DNA of 64,000 bases from RGIG3178 sp963674495 (lineage in GTDB: Bacteria; Bacillota; Clostridia; Christensenellales; QAND01): the NCBI GenBank assembly GCA_963674495.2, contig CAXXLG010000001.1:310001-374000 (forward strand). Direction: 5' to 3'. This document shows, piece after piece, positions 39,864 through 48,198 of this stretch (position 1 is the first letter of the stretch; each line of letters opens with the position of its first letter). A program made the position numbers and the translations under genes. Under the pieces are notes generated by a model. The model saw nothing but the letters and a program-made list of their open reading frames with translations. It was not told the DNA's origin and did not search any database.

Positions 39864-40961
39864 ATGGACAAAGTATTTTTATTTCTTATTACCTGTTCGA
39901 TCGCGGCGGTTTTCGGATGTATCGCAAAACACTATAAAATAGCGGCAGGCGCGTTTATGGGCGCACTTTTAGGCGCAGCGGCGTTTAACATTCTTCTTGG
40001 CAAAGCTTTTTTTTCAACAGATGTTCGAAAGGTAGTCCAGATATTTTCCGGCGCACTCATCGGCAGCCAGATACTGCGCTCCAACATCGCTCAATTGAGA
40101 AAGATAATCGTTCCGACGATCGTGCTGATCGTGGGTTTGATGGTCATGAACTTCTGCACGGGCTTTCTGCTTACCAAGTTTGGGGGGCTGGACGCCGCAA
40201 CCGCACTATTTTCCAGCGCTCCCGGCGGACTTTCGGACATGGCCATCATTGCCGAGGATATGGGGGCAGATACCGTGGTCGTGGCGTTGATGCAAATGCT
40301 CAGGGTCATCGCTGTTTACCTTATTTTTCCACAGATCATCAGCAGAATGCTTGCAAAACGCAGGACGCAACCCGTTGACAATGTACCGATGCAGGAACAA
40401 CATCCCGATCAGGAGGTTGTTCCTATCGTGAAGCAGACGGAGGCTCTCCCCCTATCGGCGAAGCAAAGGACGACAGGGTTTGCCATTACGATGTCTTCAG
40501 CAGCGATCGGTGGCATACTCGCATCGTTGGCGGGCGTTCCGGCCGGTCCCATGGTAGGAGCGCTGTTTTTTACCGCCATTTCAAACGTTGTGTTTAACCG
40601 AGGGTATTTTCCCCGCAAGATCCGCCCGGTTATCCAAATACTGGCAGGCGCATACATCGGATCGAAAATGAACGCGGACACGCTGACAGCACTGAATACT
40701 CTTTTCGTGCCTGCCATTATTTTGGTGATTTGTCTGGTCGGGTTCTCGATGGCACTCGCTTTTCTGGTGCATAAATTTACCAAGCTGGATTTCGGCGTAT
40801 GTCTTTTGGGGTGTGCGCCTGCGGGCGTACAGGAGATGTCGCTTCTGGCGGACGATCTGGGTGTGGATTCGACGAGGGTCGCGATCATGCACACGTTTAG
40901 GCTTTCCTCCGTCATTGCCTTTTTTCCCATACTGTTGCGCACACTTTGCTCTTTATTGTAA
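39864..40961 (+). CDS. AbrB-family membrane permease (AbrB duplication domains)
   Basis: 365 residues; the ribosome site (GGGGCG) is poor but the start fits the family. Two homologous halves of about five helices each repeat the same motifs: GALLGAAAFNILLGK, QIFSGALIGSQI and FSSAPGGLSDMAIIAEDMG in the first, GALFFTAISNVVFNRG, QILAGAYIGSKM and LGCAPAGVQEMSLLADDLGV in the second. These are the AbrB membrane-regulator repeats (not the AbrB DNA-binding fold). A charged loop near residues 165-200 joins the halves. Such proteins are putative transporters of unknown substrate. Confidence 0.88.
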   Translation: MDKVFLFLITCSIAAVFGCIAKHYKIAAGAFMGALLGAAAFNILLGKAFFSTDVRKVVQIFSGALIGSQILRSNIAQLRKIIVPTIVLIVGLMVMNFCTGFLLTKFGGLDAATALFSSAPGGLSDMAIIAEDMGADTVVVALMQMLRVIAVYLIFPQIISRMLAKRRTQPVDNVPMQEQHPDQEVVPIVKQTEALPLSAKQRTTGFAITMSSAAIGGILASLAGVPAGPMVGALFFTAISNVVFNRGYFPRKIRPVIQILAGAYIGSKMNADTLTALNTLFVPAIILVICLVGFSMALAFLVHKFTKLDFGVCLLGCAPAGVQEMSLLADDLGVDSTRVAIMHTFRLSSVIAFFPILLRTLCSLL

Positions 40962-40977
40962 TACGAATAGGGACATA

Positions 40978-41005
40978 CGCGAATCCCATGGGGTTCGCGC
41001 TTTTT
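40978..41005 (+). terminator. terminator of the AbrB-type permease
   Basis: CGCGAA (40978-40983) pairs with TTCGCG (40994-40999), with CCC/GGG inside, then CTTTTT. Confidence 0.75.
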
Positions 41006-41059
41006 GTATTGCGCTTGTATCGTTATAGTGGCAGGATCTTCTATATCCTAGACGTATAA

Positions 41060-41320
41060 CCGGTATATGCGGACGGACATCTGCCCAACTTTGTCAATTA
41101 TTATGTGGGCGATGGCTCTTTGGAGGATGCCATGCCCATGCTGGACATGGAAAGAATCTATCTGGTATATTGCCATACGGACAGCGCTTCCATACTGGGG
41201 GCCCAGAAGTTGGTGAATGCGGGATTTATGCATGTTTACAGGCTCAAAGGCAATTGCGATACCGGGATGGAAGTTGGATATACCGTTGAAAAGGGCGGGG
41301 AGACTTCGGACTCATGGTGA
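41060..41320 (+). pseudogene. rhodanese-like domain relic
   Basis: An open frame from just after a stop at 41057 reads YADGHLPNFVNYYVGDGSLE, then RIYLVYCHTDSASILGAQKL and AGFMHVYRLKGNCDTGMEVG. This matches the second half of a rhodanese domain (xxGHIpgA..., IxVYCxTGxRS...AaxxLxxxGfxxVyxLxGG...W). The Arg of the active-site loop is replaced (CHTDSAS) and the usual Trp after the glycine pair is Gly. No start codon or ribosome site exists at the 5' edge. A 5'-truncated leftover; a terminator follows. Confidence 0.55.
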
Positions 41321-41365
41321 GATTAAGAATATGTATATCGTTCCAATAAGATACACCCTCTCCAT

Positions 41366-41397
41366 AAAACCGTAATCCACGTATGGATTGCGGTTTT
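41366..41397 (+). terminator. terminator after the rhodanese relic
   Basis: AAAACCGTAATCCA (41366-41379) pairs with TGGATTGCGGTTTT (41384-41397), one G-U, loop CGTA. Confidence 0.7.
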
Positions 41398-41488
41398 ATC
41401 GATGATGGACAAATCATGATTCACCTGGCGGTGTTCGTTGCTCAATGATCCCAATATTGGCTCCGCTTGCCGCTGCTCTTTCACCGAC

Positions 41489-41510
41489 AGCCCTGCCGGG
41501 CTTTTATTTG
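41489..41510 (+). terminator. short terminator upstream of the radical SAM operon
   Basis: AGCCC (41489-41493) pairs with GGGCT (41498-41502), loop TGCC, followed by TTTATTTG. Confidence 0.5.
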
Positions 41511-41556
41511 AATGTCCTACCGACCCTTCAAACAACCGGATTGCATAAAATGTGTC

Positions 41557-41584
41557 TTGACAGCGCAGAGAAATTCGATATAAT
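41557..41584 (+). promoter_or_regulatory. consensus promoter of the radical SAM operon
   Basis: TTGACA (41557-41562), 16-base spacer, TATAAT (41579-41584): both hexamers match consensus exactly. Confidence 0.8.
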
Positions 41585-41655
41585 AAACACGAACATACGT
41601 TCTTATTGGTTTTTGGACAAAGGCTATCAATCGATGGCGAAAGGGGCGTGCCGGT

Positions 41656-42960
41656 TTGGATATTTTTGATAAGCTGCAGATCCTTGCTGATTCAGCAAAA
41701 TACGATGTTGCCTGCACGAGCAGCGGGACAAACAGGAACGCATTAACTGGAAAAATCGGAAACGCCGTTGCCAGCGGCATCTGCCATAGCTTTTCAGCCG
41801 ATGGACGCTGCATATCGCTTTTAAAGGTGCTTTTGAGCAACGTATGCGTGTACAACTGCAAATACTGCGTTAATCGTTCGTCAAATGACATACAAAGGGC
41901 AACCTTCACCCCGCGTGAGCTTGCGGAGCTGACCATCAATTTCTACCGCCGCAACTATATTGAGGGCTTGTTTCTAAGCTCGGGAATCGTTAAAAACCCG
42001 GACTATACCTGCGAGAAAATGATTGAAACGCTGCGATTGCTCCGGGAGGACTACGGGTTTAACGGCTACATTCACGCCAAAGCCATTCCCGGAGAAGACA
42101 ACTTACTGCTGTCAAGGCTGGGGTATCTGTCGGACCGCATGAGCGTAAACATCGAATTGCCGTCACAAAGCAGTCTTAAGATGCTAGCACCCGATAAATC
42201 CAAGATTTCGATACTGCGCCCTATGGGTCTGATCAGTGATAAAATCCAGGAAAACCGTGCTGATATTGCTCGGTTAAGACATGTCGACCGTTTTGTACCG
42301 GCAGGACAAAGCACGCAAATGATTGTAGGCGCGACGAGTGAAAGCGATTATCAGATACTAAAACTATCTGCTTCGCTGTATAAAAAGTACAAATTGAAAA
42401 GAGTGTTTTACGCGGCTTACATTCCCGTCGTGGATAACCCGCTGTTACCGGCGGTTACCACAAAACCACCGCTTTTACGCGAGCACAGGCTGTATCAGGC
42501 GGACTGGTTGCTGCGCTTCTATGGATTCTCCGCGGATGAACTGCTCGATGAGCATCATGCGAATTTCAATCCCTATCTGGATCCCAAATGCAACTGGGCG
42601 CTCAATCACATGGAATTGTTTCCCGTGGAAGTGAACAAGGCTCCAAGGGAAGCGCTGCTTAGGGTTCCCGGCATCGGTGTAAACAGCACAAAGCGAATAT
42701 TGACCGCAAGGCGGGTATCAAGGCTTGATTTTTCGGGTTTGAAAAAAATCGGGGTTGTGCTCAAAAGAGCGCAGTATTTCATCACTTGCGGCGGACAAGT
42801 GATAAAGGGATTGAAGTTGAGCGATGACAGTATCCTGCGTTCGCTGGTTTCCGCGAAATGCAGGCAAATGATGCCCGGGAGGCAAACCGGGCAGATGAGC
42901 TTTTTTGACAAGCAGGTTACAAGGGAGGATGTCGTAAAATGCCTGAGCGGTCAGATATAG
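41656..42960 (+). CDS. radical SAM protein of the putative DNA modification/repair family, with C-terminal helix-hairpin-helix
   Basis: 434 residues from TTG 41656 (AAAGGGG about 14 bases upstream, weak), as in relatives that begin MDIFDKLQILADSAKYD. The radical SAM cluster motif is CVYNCKYC (CxxxCxxC) near residues 69-76, preceded by GICHSFSADGRCISLLK. Later come ELPSQSSLKMLAPDK, PAGQSTQMIVGATSESD and LLREHRLYQADWLLRFYGF. A helix-hairpin-helix (LLRVPGIGVNSTKRILTARR) lies near 330-350, indicating DNA binding. It overlaps the DUF4130 gene by 22 bases; the pair is conserved in many Bacillota and is assumed to act on DNA. Confidence 0.9.
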   Translation: MDIFDKLQILADSAKYDVACTSSGTNRNALTGKIGNAVASGICHSFSADGRCISLLKVLLSNVCVYNCKYCVNRSSNDIQRATFTPRELAELTINFYRRNYIEGLFLSSGIVKNPDYTCEKMIETLRLLREDYGFNGYIHAKAIPGEDNLLLSRLGYLSDRMSVNIELPSQSSLKMLAPDKSKISILRPMGLISDKIQENRADIARLRHVDRFVPAGQSTQMIVGATSESDYQILKLSASLYKKYKLKRVFYAAYIPVVDNPLLPAVTTKPPLLREHRLYQADWLLRFYGFSADELLDEHHANFNPYLDPKCNWALNHMELFPVEVNKAPREALLRVPGIGVNSTKRILTARRVSRLDFSGLKKIGVVLKRAQYFITCGGQVIKGLKLSDDSILRSLVSAKCRQMMPGRQTGQMSFFDKQVTREDVVKCLSGQI

Positions 42961-43787
42961 TGTATGTGTATGATGGATCGTTTGAAGGTTTTTTGTGCTG
43001 TGTTTTCGAAAGCTATGAAAAAAAGGAGAGGCCCTTGGATATAAAAAGCGCAAGTGCAATGCAAATGACGCTTTACCACACCCGGGTGATCGATACGGAT
43101 TGTGCCAAAGCGGACAGGGTTAAGGCTGGAATCAGGCGAAAAGCATCCTGGGATGTATACGACATGGTCGAGTTTGGGTTCTATACCTGTTGGCCGGGAA
43201 AAGAGCGGCTGATACTAAACTTTGTAAGGCTTGGCATGAAATATGGCAAGAAAACGGTATCCATGTTAACGGATGATACGGTGAACGATCTGCAAAAAGC
43301 CGTCAATGCCCTGATACGGGAAAGTCATCAGTTCACAGGATTTATCCGTTTTTCGCTTTACGACGGGGTTTTGGTAGCCGGTATAGAGCCAAAGAATTAT
43401 GTGTTGCCCCTGTTGGCACCTCATTTTTGCGACCGCTATGCAAACGAAACATTTATGATCTATGACATGACGCACAACGATGCCCTGATGTACAGACCCC
43501 AACAATTCATTATTCTTCCCGTGTTCGGGTTTGAGCAGCCCGACGCGGATGCGGACGAATTGAGGTTTCGTTCCCTGTGGAAATTGTTTTACGACACCGT
43601 ATCCATCGACGAGCGTGCCAATTCCAAATGTCGCATGACGCACATGCAAAAACGGTATTGGAAACACATGACTGAAATGCAGGAGTGCGTTGTGCCGAAG
43701 ATTGGCGAGGAGGACAGGCAAAGCGCATTGGCGAAATACACAAATCTTGTGCTTGAGGATTATACGGATGACTATTTTGTTACATAA
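42939..43787 (+). CDS. DUF4130 protein, partner of the radical SAM DNA-metabolism protein
   Basis: 282 residues; the ATG lies inside the end of the radical SAM gene with GGGAGG 9 bases upstream. The family pattern is clear: VYVYDGSFEGFLCCVFESY at the start, RKASWDVYDMVEFGFYTCWP, GFIRFSLYDGVLVAGIEPKN, DRYANETFMIYDMTHNDALM, and a C-terminal helix with MTHMQKRYWKHMTEMQE. The family is annotated as a probable DNA metabolism protein with no known reaction. Translational coupling to the upstream gene supports a shared complex. Confidence 0.9.
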   Translation: MPERSDIVYVYDGSFEGFLCCVFESYEKKERPLDIKSASAMQMTLYHTRVIDTDCAKADRVKAGIRRKASWDVYDMVEFGFYTCWPGKERLILNFVRLGMKYGKKTVSMLTDDTVNDLQKAVNALIRESHQFTGFIRFSLYDGVLVAGIEPKNYVLPLLAPHFCDRYANETFMIYDMTHNDALMYRPQQFIILPVFGFEQPDADADELRFRSLWKLFYDTVSIDERANSKCRMTHMQKRYWKHMTEMQECVVPKIGEEDRQSALAKYTNLVLEDYTDDYFVT

Positions 43788-43788
43788 G

Positions 43789-43817
43789 TTGATTAATTGG
43801 AATCGTAATGATAAAAT
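43789..43817 (+). promoter_or_regulatory. promoter of the decayed GGDEF gene
   Basis: TTGATT (43789-43794), 17-base spacer, TAAAAT (43812-43817) with extended TG-A. Confidence 0.6.
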
Positions 43818-43942
43818 AATATAGGTTAACAATACAAAAATAATGTTTATGAGATAGTATTACGCAAACGCGTGGTCGTATTTCAATTATAGAAAATCTT
43901 TGGCGAATAATCAGAGTGCTAGCATATTTGTGGGAGTAAACA

Positions 43943-45611
43943 ATGCGAAAAATATACATTATGCCTGATGTAATAGGACAAATGAATATAACGCATGATG
44001 AAGAAAGTATGATTCGTTATGAAAATCTCATGATATGCATGAGTACAAGCCCTATACTTTCTCTGGCAGCGATATTGACATATTATTTTCAAAGCACTTT
44101 ATCAATCAATCCCGTTACAGAAAGGATCGCAGCTAGCTTAATATTGATCGGGTTAGCCATGGTGATGGAAATCTCTTCAAGAATACTCAAAACTCAACGA
44201 CTGGCACAACATATACAAACCATTACATTATCCACCGCCTTATTTTTTATCATATTGGAATTCTATTCTGTGTTCGGTCCTGCTGTTTGGACGCTTGCCA
44301 CATGCTTGGCTGTTTTGGCCATGATGCGAACAAAAAAAGTATGTTGGTGATACTATTATCCGTAATATTATTTCTAATTATCTACATAACGCCCAGAACG
44401 TATATCTTTATTTCACAGATGCCATATTATTATGGGCAAATCGTTGCCTTCTTGCTCCTGTCGATCACCTCTTTCAGCGTGGGAAAAATCATTACCAATC
44501 GACACAGACAGGTCATAAACCAATATGAAGAGTTACATCAATCGCAAGAACGGTTGTCCGTCATACTGTCATCGGTTGCCGATGGCGTGATCACAACAAG
44601 GCCAAATGGCACCATAGAGTTTATGAATCCGGTTGCCGAGGAAATGACGGGCTGGAGTGTTTATAAAGCGCAAGGAGAGAAATTTGAAGATATATTCAGG
44701 ATCATAAATGAATTTTTAAGAGAAAGTGTTGAGAATCTTGTGCGGGTTGTTCAAAGAACCGGGAAGATGTACGAACTGGAGAATCATACCATCCTCATTT
44801 CGAAAAAATGTCGAGAGATCAATAGAGGATTCTGCAGTTCCGATAATTGACAACACCGGGGTAATGACCGGCTGTGTATTGGTTTTCGCGATTGCACCGA
44901 GAGAAGGGAGCGGAGAAGACGGATCGAGTATATCAGCTACCACGATCAGTCGATGAGTTTATACAACCGCAGATTCTTTGAAGAGGAGTTGAAACGGCTC
45001 GATACCGAACGAAATTTGCCGGTATCGATTTTGTATGCAGATATCAACGGATTAAAAACGATCAATGATGTATTTGGACATAAACGTGGGGATAAACTGA
45101 TTAAAATGGTTTCTACGAGCATTAAAACATCATGTCGTACCGATGAGATAATTGCCCGCGTCGGTGGTGACGAATTTGTTATTTTGCTTCCAAAAACAAA
45201 TGTAACCGCCGTTGAGGCACTGGCAAAGCGAATAGCACTAGAAGTTGAAAAAAAGGAAATAAACGATATCAAAATTTTCATAGCAATTGGATGGGATACG
45301 AGAAATTGTATCACTGAGCCAATATTGGATGTTATGCAGAATGCTGAAAACAAGCTGATTATGTCCTTGCCCTGCATGAGAGATGGGATGGTAGCGGTTA
45401 TCCTTCGGGCATGGAGGGAGAGAAGATTCCCTGGGAATCCAGAGTAATTGCCATCTTAGATGCATACGATGCGATGACATCGGTAGGCTACTGCCCGGAA
45501 GCTATCAGCGAAGAGAAAGCGATTGCAGCGATAAAAAAGAATGCAGGGACCAAATTTGATCGTGATATTGCCAAAACATTTGTCGAAAAGGTATTGGGGA
45601 AAGCCTGGTGA
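43943..45611 (+). pseudogene. membrane PAS-GGDEF-HD-GYP signalling protein, multiply broken
   Basis: Four frames in series give one protein. The first (43943) has several membrane helices (SPILSLAAILTYYF, LFFIILEFYSVFG). A frameshift in an A-run near 44335 leads to further helices, a coiled segment and a PAS domain (SSVADGVITTRPNGTIEFMN). Frameshifts near 44805 and 44885 lead to the GGDEF domain (LYADINGLKTINDVFGHKRG, RVGGDEFVILL). At about 45355-45385 the sequence jumps to HERWDGSGYPSG, the GYP part of an HD-GYP domain, so the His-Asp half is deleted. The last frame reads SRVIAILDAYDAMTSVGY. No active c-di-GMP enzyme can be made as written. Confidence 0.75.
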
Positions 45612-45909
45612 ACGCGGTATTGTAGAAATTAATTTGGTATTGATGCGATGGCATTGAAAGATAGCGGCTATGGAATGATTTGTTAGATAATGATGGAGAG
45701 GTGATCCGACAGGTGTTTGTCATAAAGACTCACCGTATTCCAGCAGTATAGCAACGTCGATTGCTACGGTGGACATAAGAAACACCGCGTAAACCGAATG
45801 ATACGGAATGCCCGCGATGAAATCGCTCTAAGGAGTTGCTGAAAACGGCATCTATATACAATGGCATGTGGAATTGTAACGATTTGCCGTGTGCATACAA
45901 GTGATGAAA
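45612..45909 (+). other. stretch between the GGDEF relic and the URO-D-like gene
   Basis: About 300 bases without a supported gene. TAGCAACG/CGATTGCTA (45749-45764) is a small inverted repeat. Nothing else recognised. Confidence 0.35.
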
Positions 45910-45918
45910 TGGTATAAT
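45910..45918 (+). promoter_or_regulatory. extended -10 promoter of the URO-D-like gene
   Basis: TG-G-TATAAT at 45910-45918; -35 weak. Confidence 0.55.
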
Positions 45919-46000
45919 AGACTGAAGATGATCCGATTTGTGCGTGCAATGGCAGGCATACAGCAAAATACTATGGAGAAATCAGATAAGGAGATATGCT

Positions 46001-46963
46001 ATGAATGCAAAAGAACGCGTAATTGCAGCAGTCAACAAACAGGAGGTCGACGCTATCCCCAGCGGATTTTCCTATCACTTCCCCAAGGGCAACGAATATG
46101 GCGACGCCGGGGTAAACGTCCATATGAAGTTTTTCAACGAAACGGGCGGGGATATCCTAAAGATTATGAACGACAACCGTATCCCCAGCATGAGCAACGT
46201 CAAGACGGCGGCGGACTGGAAAGACGTCCGTTCAATCAGCCTTTCAGATCCATGCTTTGCCCGCCAAATTGATTTGATGAAGCGCCTTATGGACAAGGTG
46301 GATCCTGCATATTTTTCCATGGGCACGCTGCACGGCGTGGTTGCTACCTGCCGTCATGCCACCAGCGAAGGGTATACATTTGCGCAAACACGCGAAATTA
46401 TGTGCGCGCACTACAGGGAAAACAAACAGCCCATCACCGACGCGTTCAAGCGCATGGCGGACAGTCTCTCGCGTTTCGCCCAGGCCTATGTATCGGTGGG
46501 ATTGGATGGCATAATGTACGCTTCGCTGGGTGCGGAAAAGCAGTATTTCACCGACGAAGAATATGCGGATCTTGTGGCGCCGTTGGATCAGCAGGTCATG
46601 AATGTTATACACAATTCCAAAAATTGCATCAGCTTTTTGCACATGTGCAAGGAAAACCTGGGCATGGACCGCTACAGAAGCTACGCCGACTACGCCGACG
46701 CGTTTAACTGGGGCGTGTACGAAACTGATTATTCGCTGGAGAAGGGCCGTGAACTGTTCGGCGGCAAATGCATATGGGGCGGTTTGGAGAATCGATCGGG
46801 CGTGTTGGTAGACGGTTCCACGGAGCAGATCGAGGCGGAAGTCAAAAAGGTGGTCGACGGCTATGGCCGTACCGGATTTATCCTAGGCGCGGACTGCACG
46901 CTGCCCACCAGCCTTGACCACAAGCGTATCAAAGCGGCGGTGGACGCGGCGCACAAGTGCTGA
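46001..46963 (+). CDS. uroporphyrinogen-decarboxylase-like protein (MtaA/MtbA-type methyltransferase)
   Basis: 320 residues from ATG 46001, with AAGGAG 7 bases upstream; a longer frame to 45938 runs back close to the promoter. The URO-D barrel pattern is present (MNAKERVIAAVNKQEVDAIP, GGDILKIMNDNRIPS, VGLDGIMYASLGAEKQYFTD). A His-x-Cys (FLHMCKENLG) and a later Cys (ILGADCTLP) fit the zinc site of MtaA/MtbA-type corrinoid methyltransferases, rather than the arginine-rich site of true uroporphyrinogen decarboxylase. No corrinoid protein gene is nearby. A strong terminator follows. Confidence 0.85.
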   Translation: MNAKERVIAAVNKQEVDAIPSGFSYHFPKGNEYGDAGVNVHMKFFNETGGDILKIMNDNRIPSMSNVKTAADWKDVRSISLSDPCFARQIDLMKRLMDKVDPAYFSMGTLHGVVATCRHATSEGYTFAQTREIMCAHYRENKQPITDAFKRMADSLSRFAQAYVSVGLDGIMYASLGAEKQYFTDEEYADLVAPLDQQVMNVIHNSKNCISFLHMCKENLGMDRYRSYADYADAFNWGVYETDYSLEKGRELFGGKCIWGGLENRSGVLVDGSTEQIEAEVKKVVDGYGRTGFILGADCTLPTSLDHKRIKAAVDAAHKC

Positions 46964-47043
46964 TCCTTCGTTGGGGCACCTGCAAAGAAGAGATAGCGAT
47001 GTCATGAAAAGCGGGTGAGCCCGCGCGTGTAGCGTGTGAAACA

Positions 47044-47081
47044 AACATCTCCAGGCAGCTTGTCGCAGCTTGGAGATGTTC
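47044..47081 (+). terminator. terminator of the URO-D-like gene
   Basis: AACATCTCCA (47044-47053) pairs with TGGAGATGTT (47071-47080); AGCT repeats inside extend the stem. Confidence 0.7.
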
Positions 47082-47160
47082 TGATTTCCTCAAAAAATTG
47101 CAATTACCTCGATGATTAAAGAATCCATGCTATTGATGATTGGGCGAAGAAGATATAGAA

Positions 47161-47169
47161 TGATATAAT
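47161..47169 (+). promoter_or_regulatory. extended -10 promoter of nudC
   Basis: TG-A-TATAAT at 47161-47169, with TTGGGC 18 bases upstream of the -10; the leader is only about 15 bases. Confidence 0.6.
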
Positions 47170-47189
47170 CGAGTGACAAGGTATACATA

Positions 47190-48053
47190 ATGTTTTTAAA
47201 GGGGACAGACTATAATATGATTCATGAGATAAACCCAATGCGGTTTAACAACGCATTTAAGCAAAAACCGCCCTCGGAGAAGGACTGCTTTTTGTACTAC
47301 GAAAGCAATAAGCTTCTTTTGCAAAGATCAGAGGAGGGATTGGCCTTTCCGAGATTTCGATTACTTTCAACCGATCTTTGGCAGTATGCCGAATACATGT
47401 TTTCCATCGACGATGAGGCATTTTACCTGCTGCAAACCGAGTTTGATTCAACCGCAGAGCCCTTTGAATTGTACCCGGTAAGGCAATTTCGGGAATTTGA
47501 CCCAAGATGGATGGCGTTTGCAGGCATCACAGGCTGGCAGCTGAGCCGCTGGAAAGAAACACACAGATTTTGCGGCCGGTGCGGAGAGAGAGCAGCCGCA
47601 AGTGCGAACGAGCGTGCCATTGTATGCCCTGCTTGTGGGCTGATTGAATATCCGAAGATATCGCCTGCGGTTATCGTGGCCGTAATGGACGGTGACAGGC
47701 TGCTTATGATAAACAGTAAAAATGCGCCCGTAGACCGGTATCATCTGGTGGCGGGGTTTGTGGAAATCGGCGAAACGCTGGAACAGGCAGTGGCAAGGGA
47801 AGTTCGTGAAGAGGCGGGCATCAACATCAAAAACATCCGCTATTATAAGAACCAACCATGGTCTATTTCCGATACGATAATGGTTGGTTTTATAGCGGAA
47901 CTGGACGGCGATGATGCCTTGACGCCACAGGAAAGCGAAATCAATGACGCCAAATGGTTCCACAGAACCGAAATGCCGTTGAACCAGACCACGGCCAGCA
48001 TCGGCAGCGAAATGACCAATAGCTTCCGCGCGGGCATACTAAAAGAGATTTAG
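47190..48053 (+). CDS. nudC: NAD(+)/NADH pyrophosphatase, Nudix family
   Basis: 287 residues, with AAGG 8 bases before ATG 47190; ATG 47217 is an alternative. The zinc ribbon FCGRCGERAA ... IVCPACGLIEYPKISPAVIV is followed by the Nudix box GFVEIGETLEQAVAREVREE-AGI (GX5EX7REXXEEXGI) and the NudC signature NQPWSISDTIMVGF (SQPWPFPxS in relatives). These mark NudC, which cuts NAD(H), and in some species NAD caps of RNA. It is convergent with NAD synthetase (nadE), so NAD breakdown and synthesis genes lie side by side, sharing one terminator. Confidence 0.93.
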   Translation: MFLKGTDYNMIHEINPMRFNNAFKQKPPSEKDCFLYYESNKLLLQRSEEGLAFPRFRLLSTDLWQYAEYMFSIDDEAFYLLQTEFDSTAEPFELYPVRQFREFDPRWMAFAGITGWQLSRWKETHRFCGRCGERAAASANERAIVCPACGLIEYPKISPAVIVAVMDGDRLLMINSKNAPVDRYHLVAGFVEIGETLEQAVAREVREEAGINIKNIRYYKNQPWSISDTIMVGFIAELDGDDALTPQESEINDAKWFHRTEMPLNQTTASIGSEMTNSFRAGILKEI

Positions 48054-48111
48054 GGTATTTCTTCGCTGTATAGAAAACAGTTAAGATAACTGTTGACCCA
48101 AACGATACAAA

Positions 48112-48145
48112 AAGAAGAAGCATGATATACATCATGCTTCTTCTT
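48112..48145. terminator. shared terminator of nudC and nadE
   Basis: AAGAAGAAGCATGAT (48112-48126) and ATCATGCTTCTTCTT (48131-48145) form a perfect 15-bp stem, loop ATAC, placed between the two convergent genes. Confidence 0.8.
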
Positions 48146-48198
48146 GAATATTTCGCTCGGGGGGAGTAGGCAACGCATTTGACTGCCATGAGATGCTG

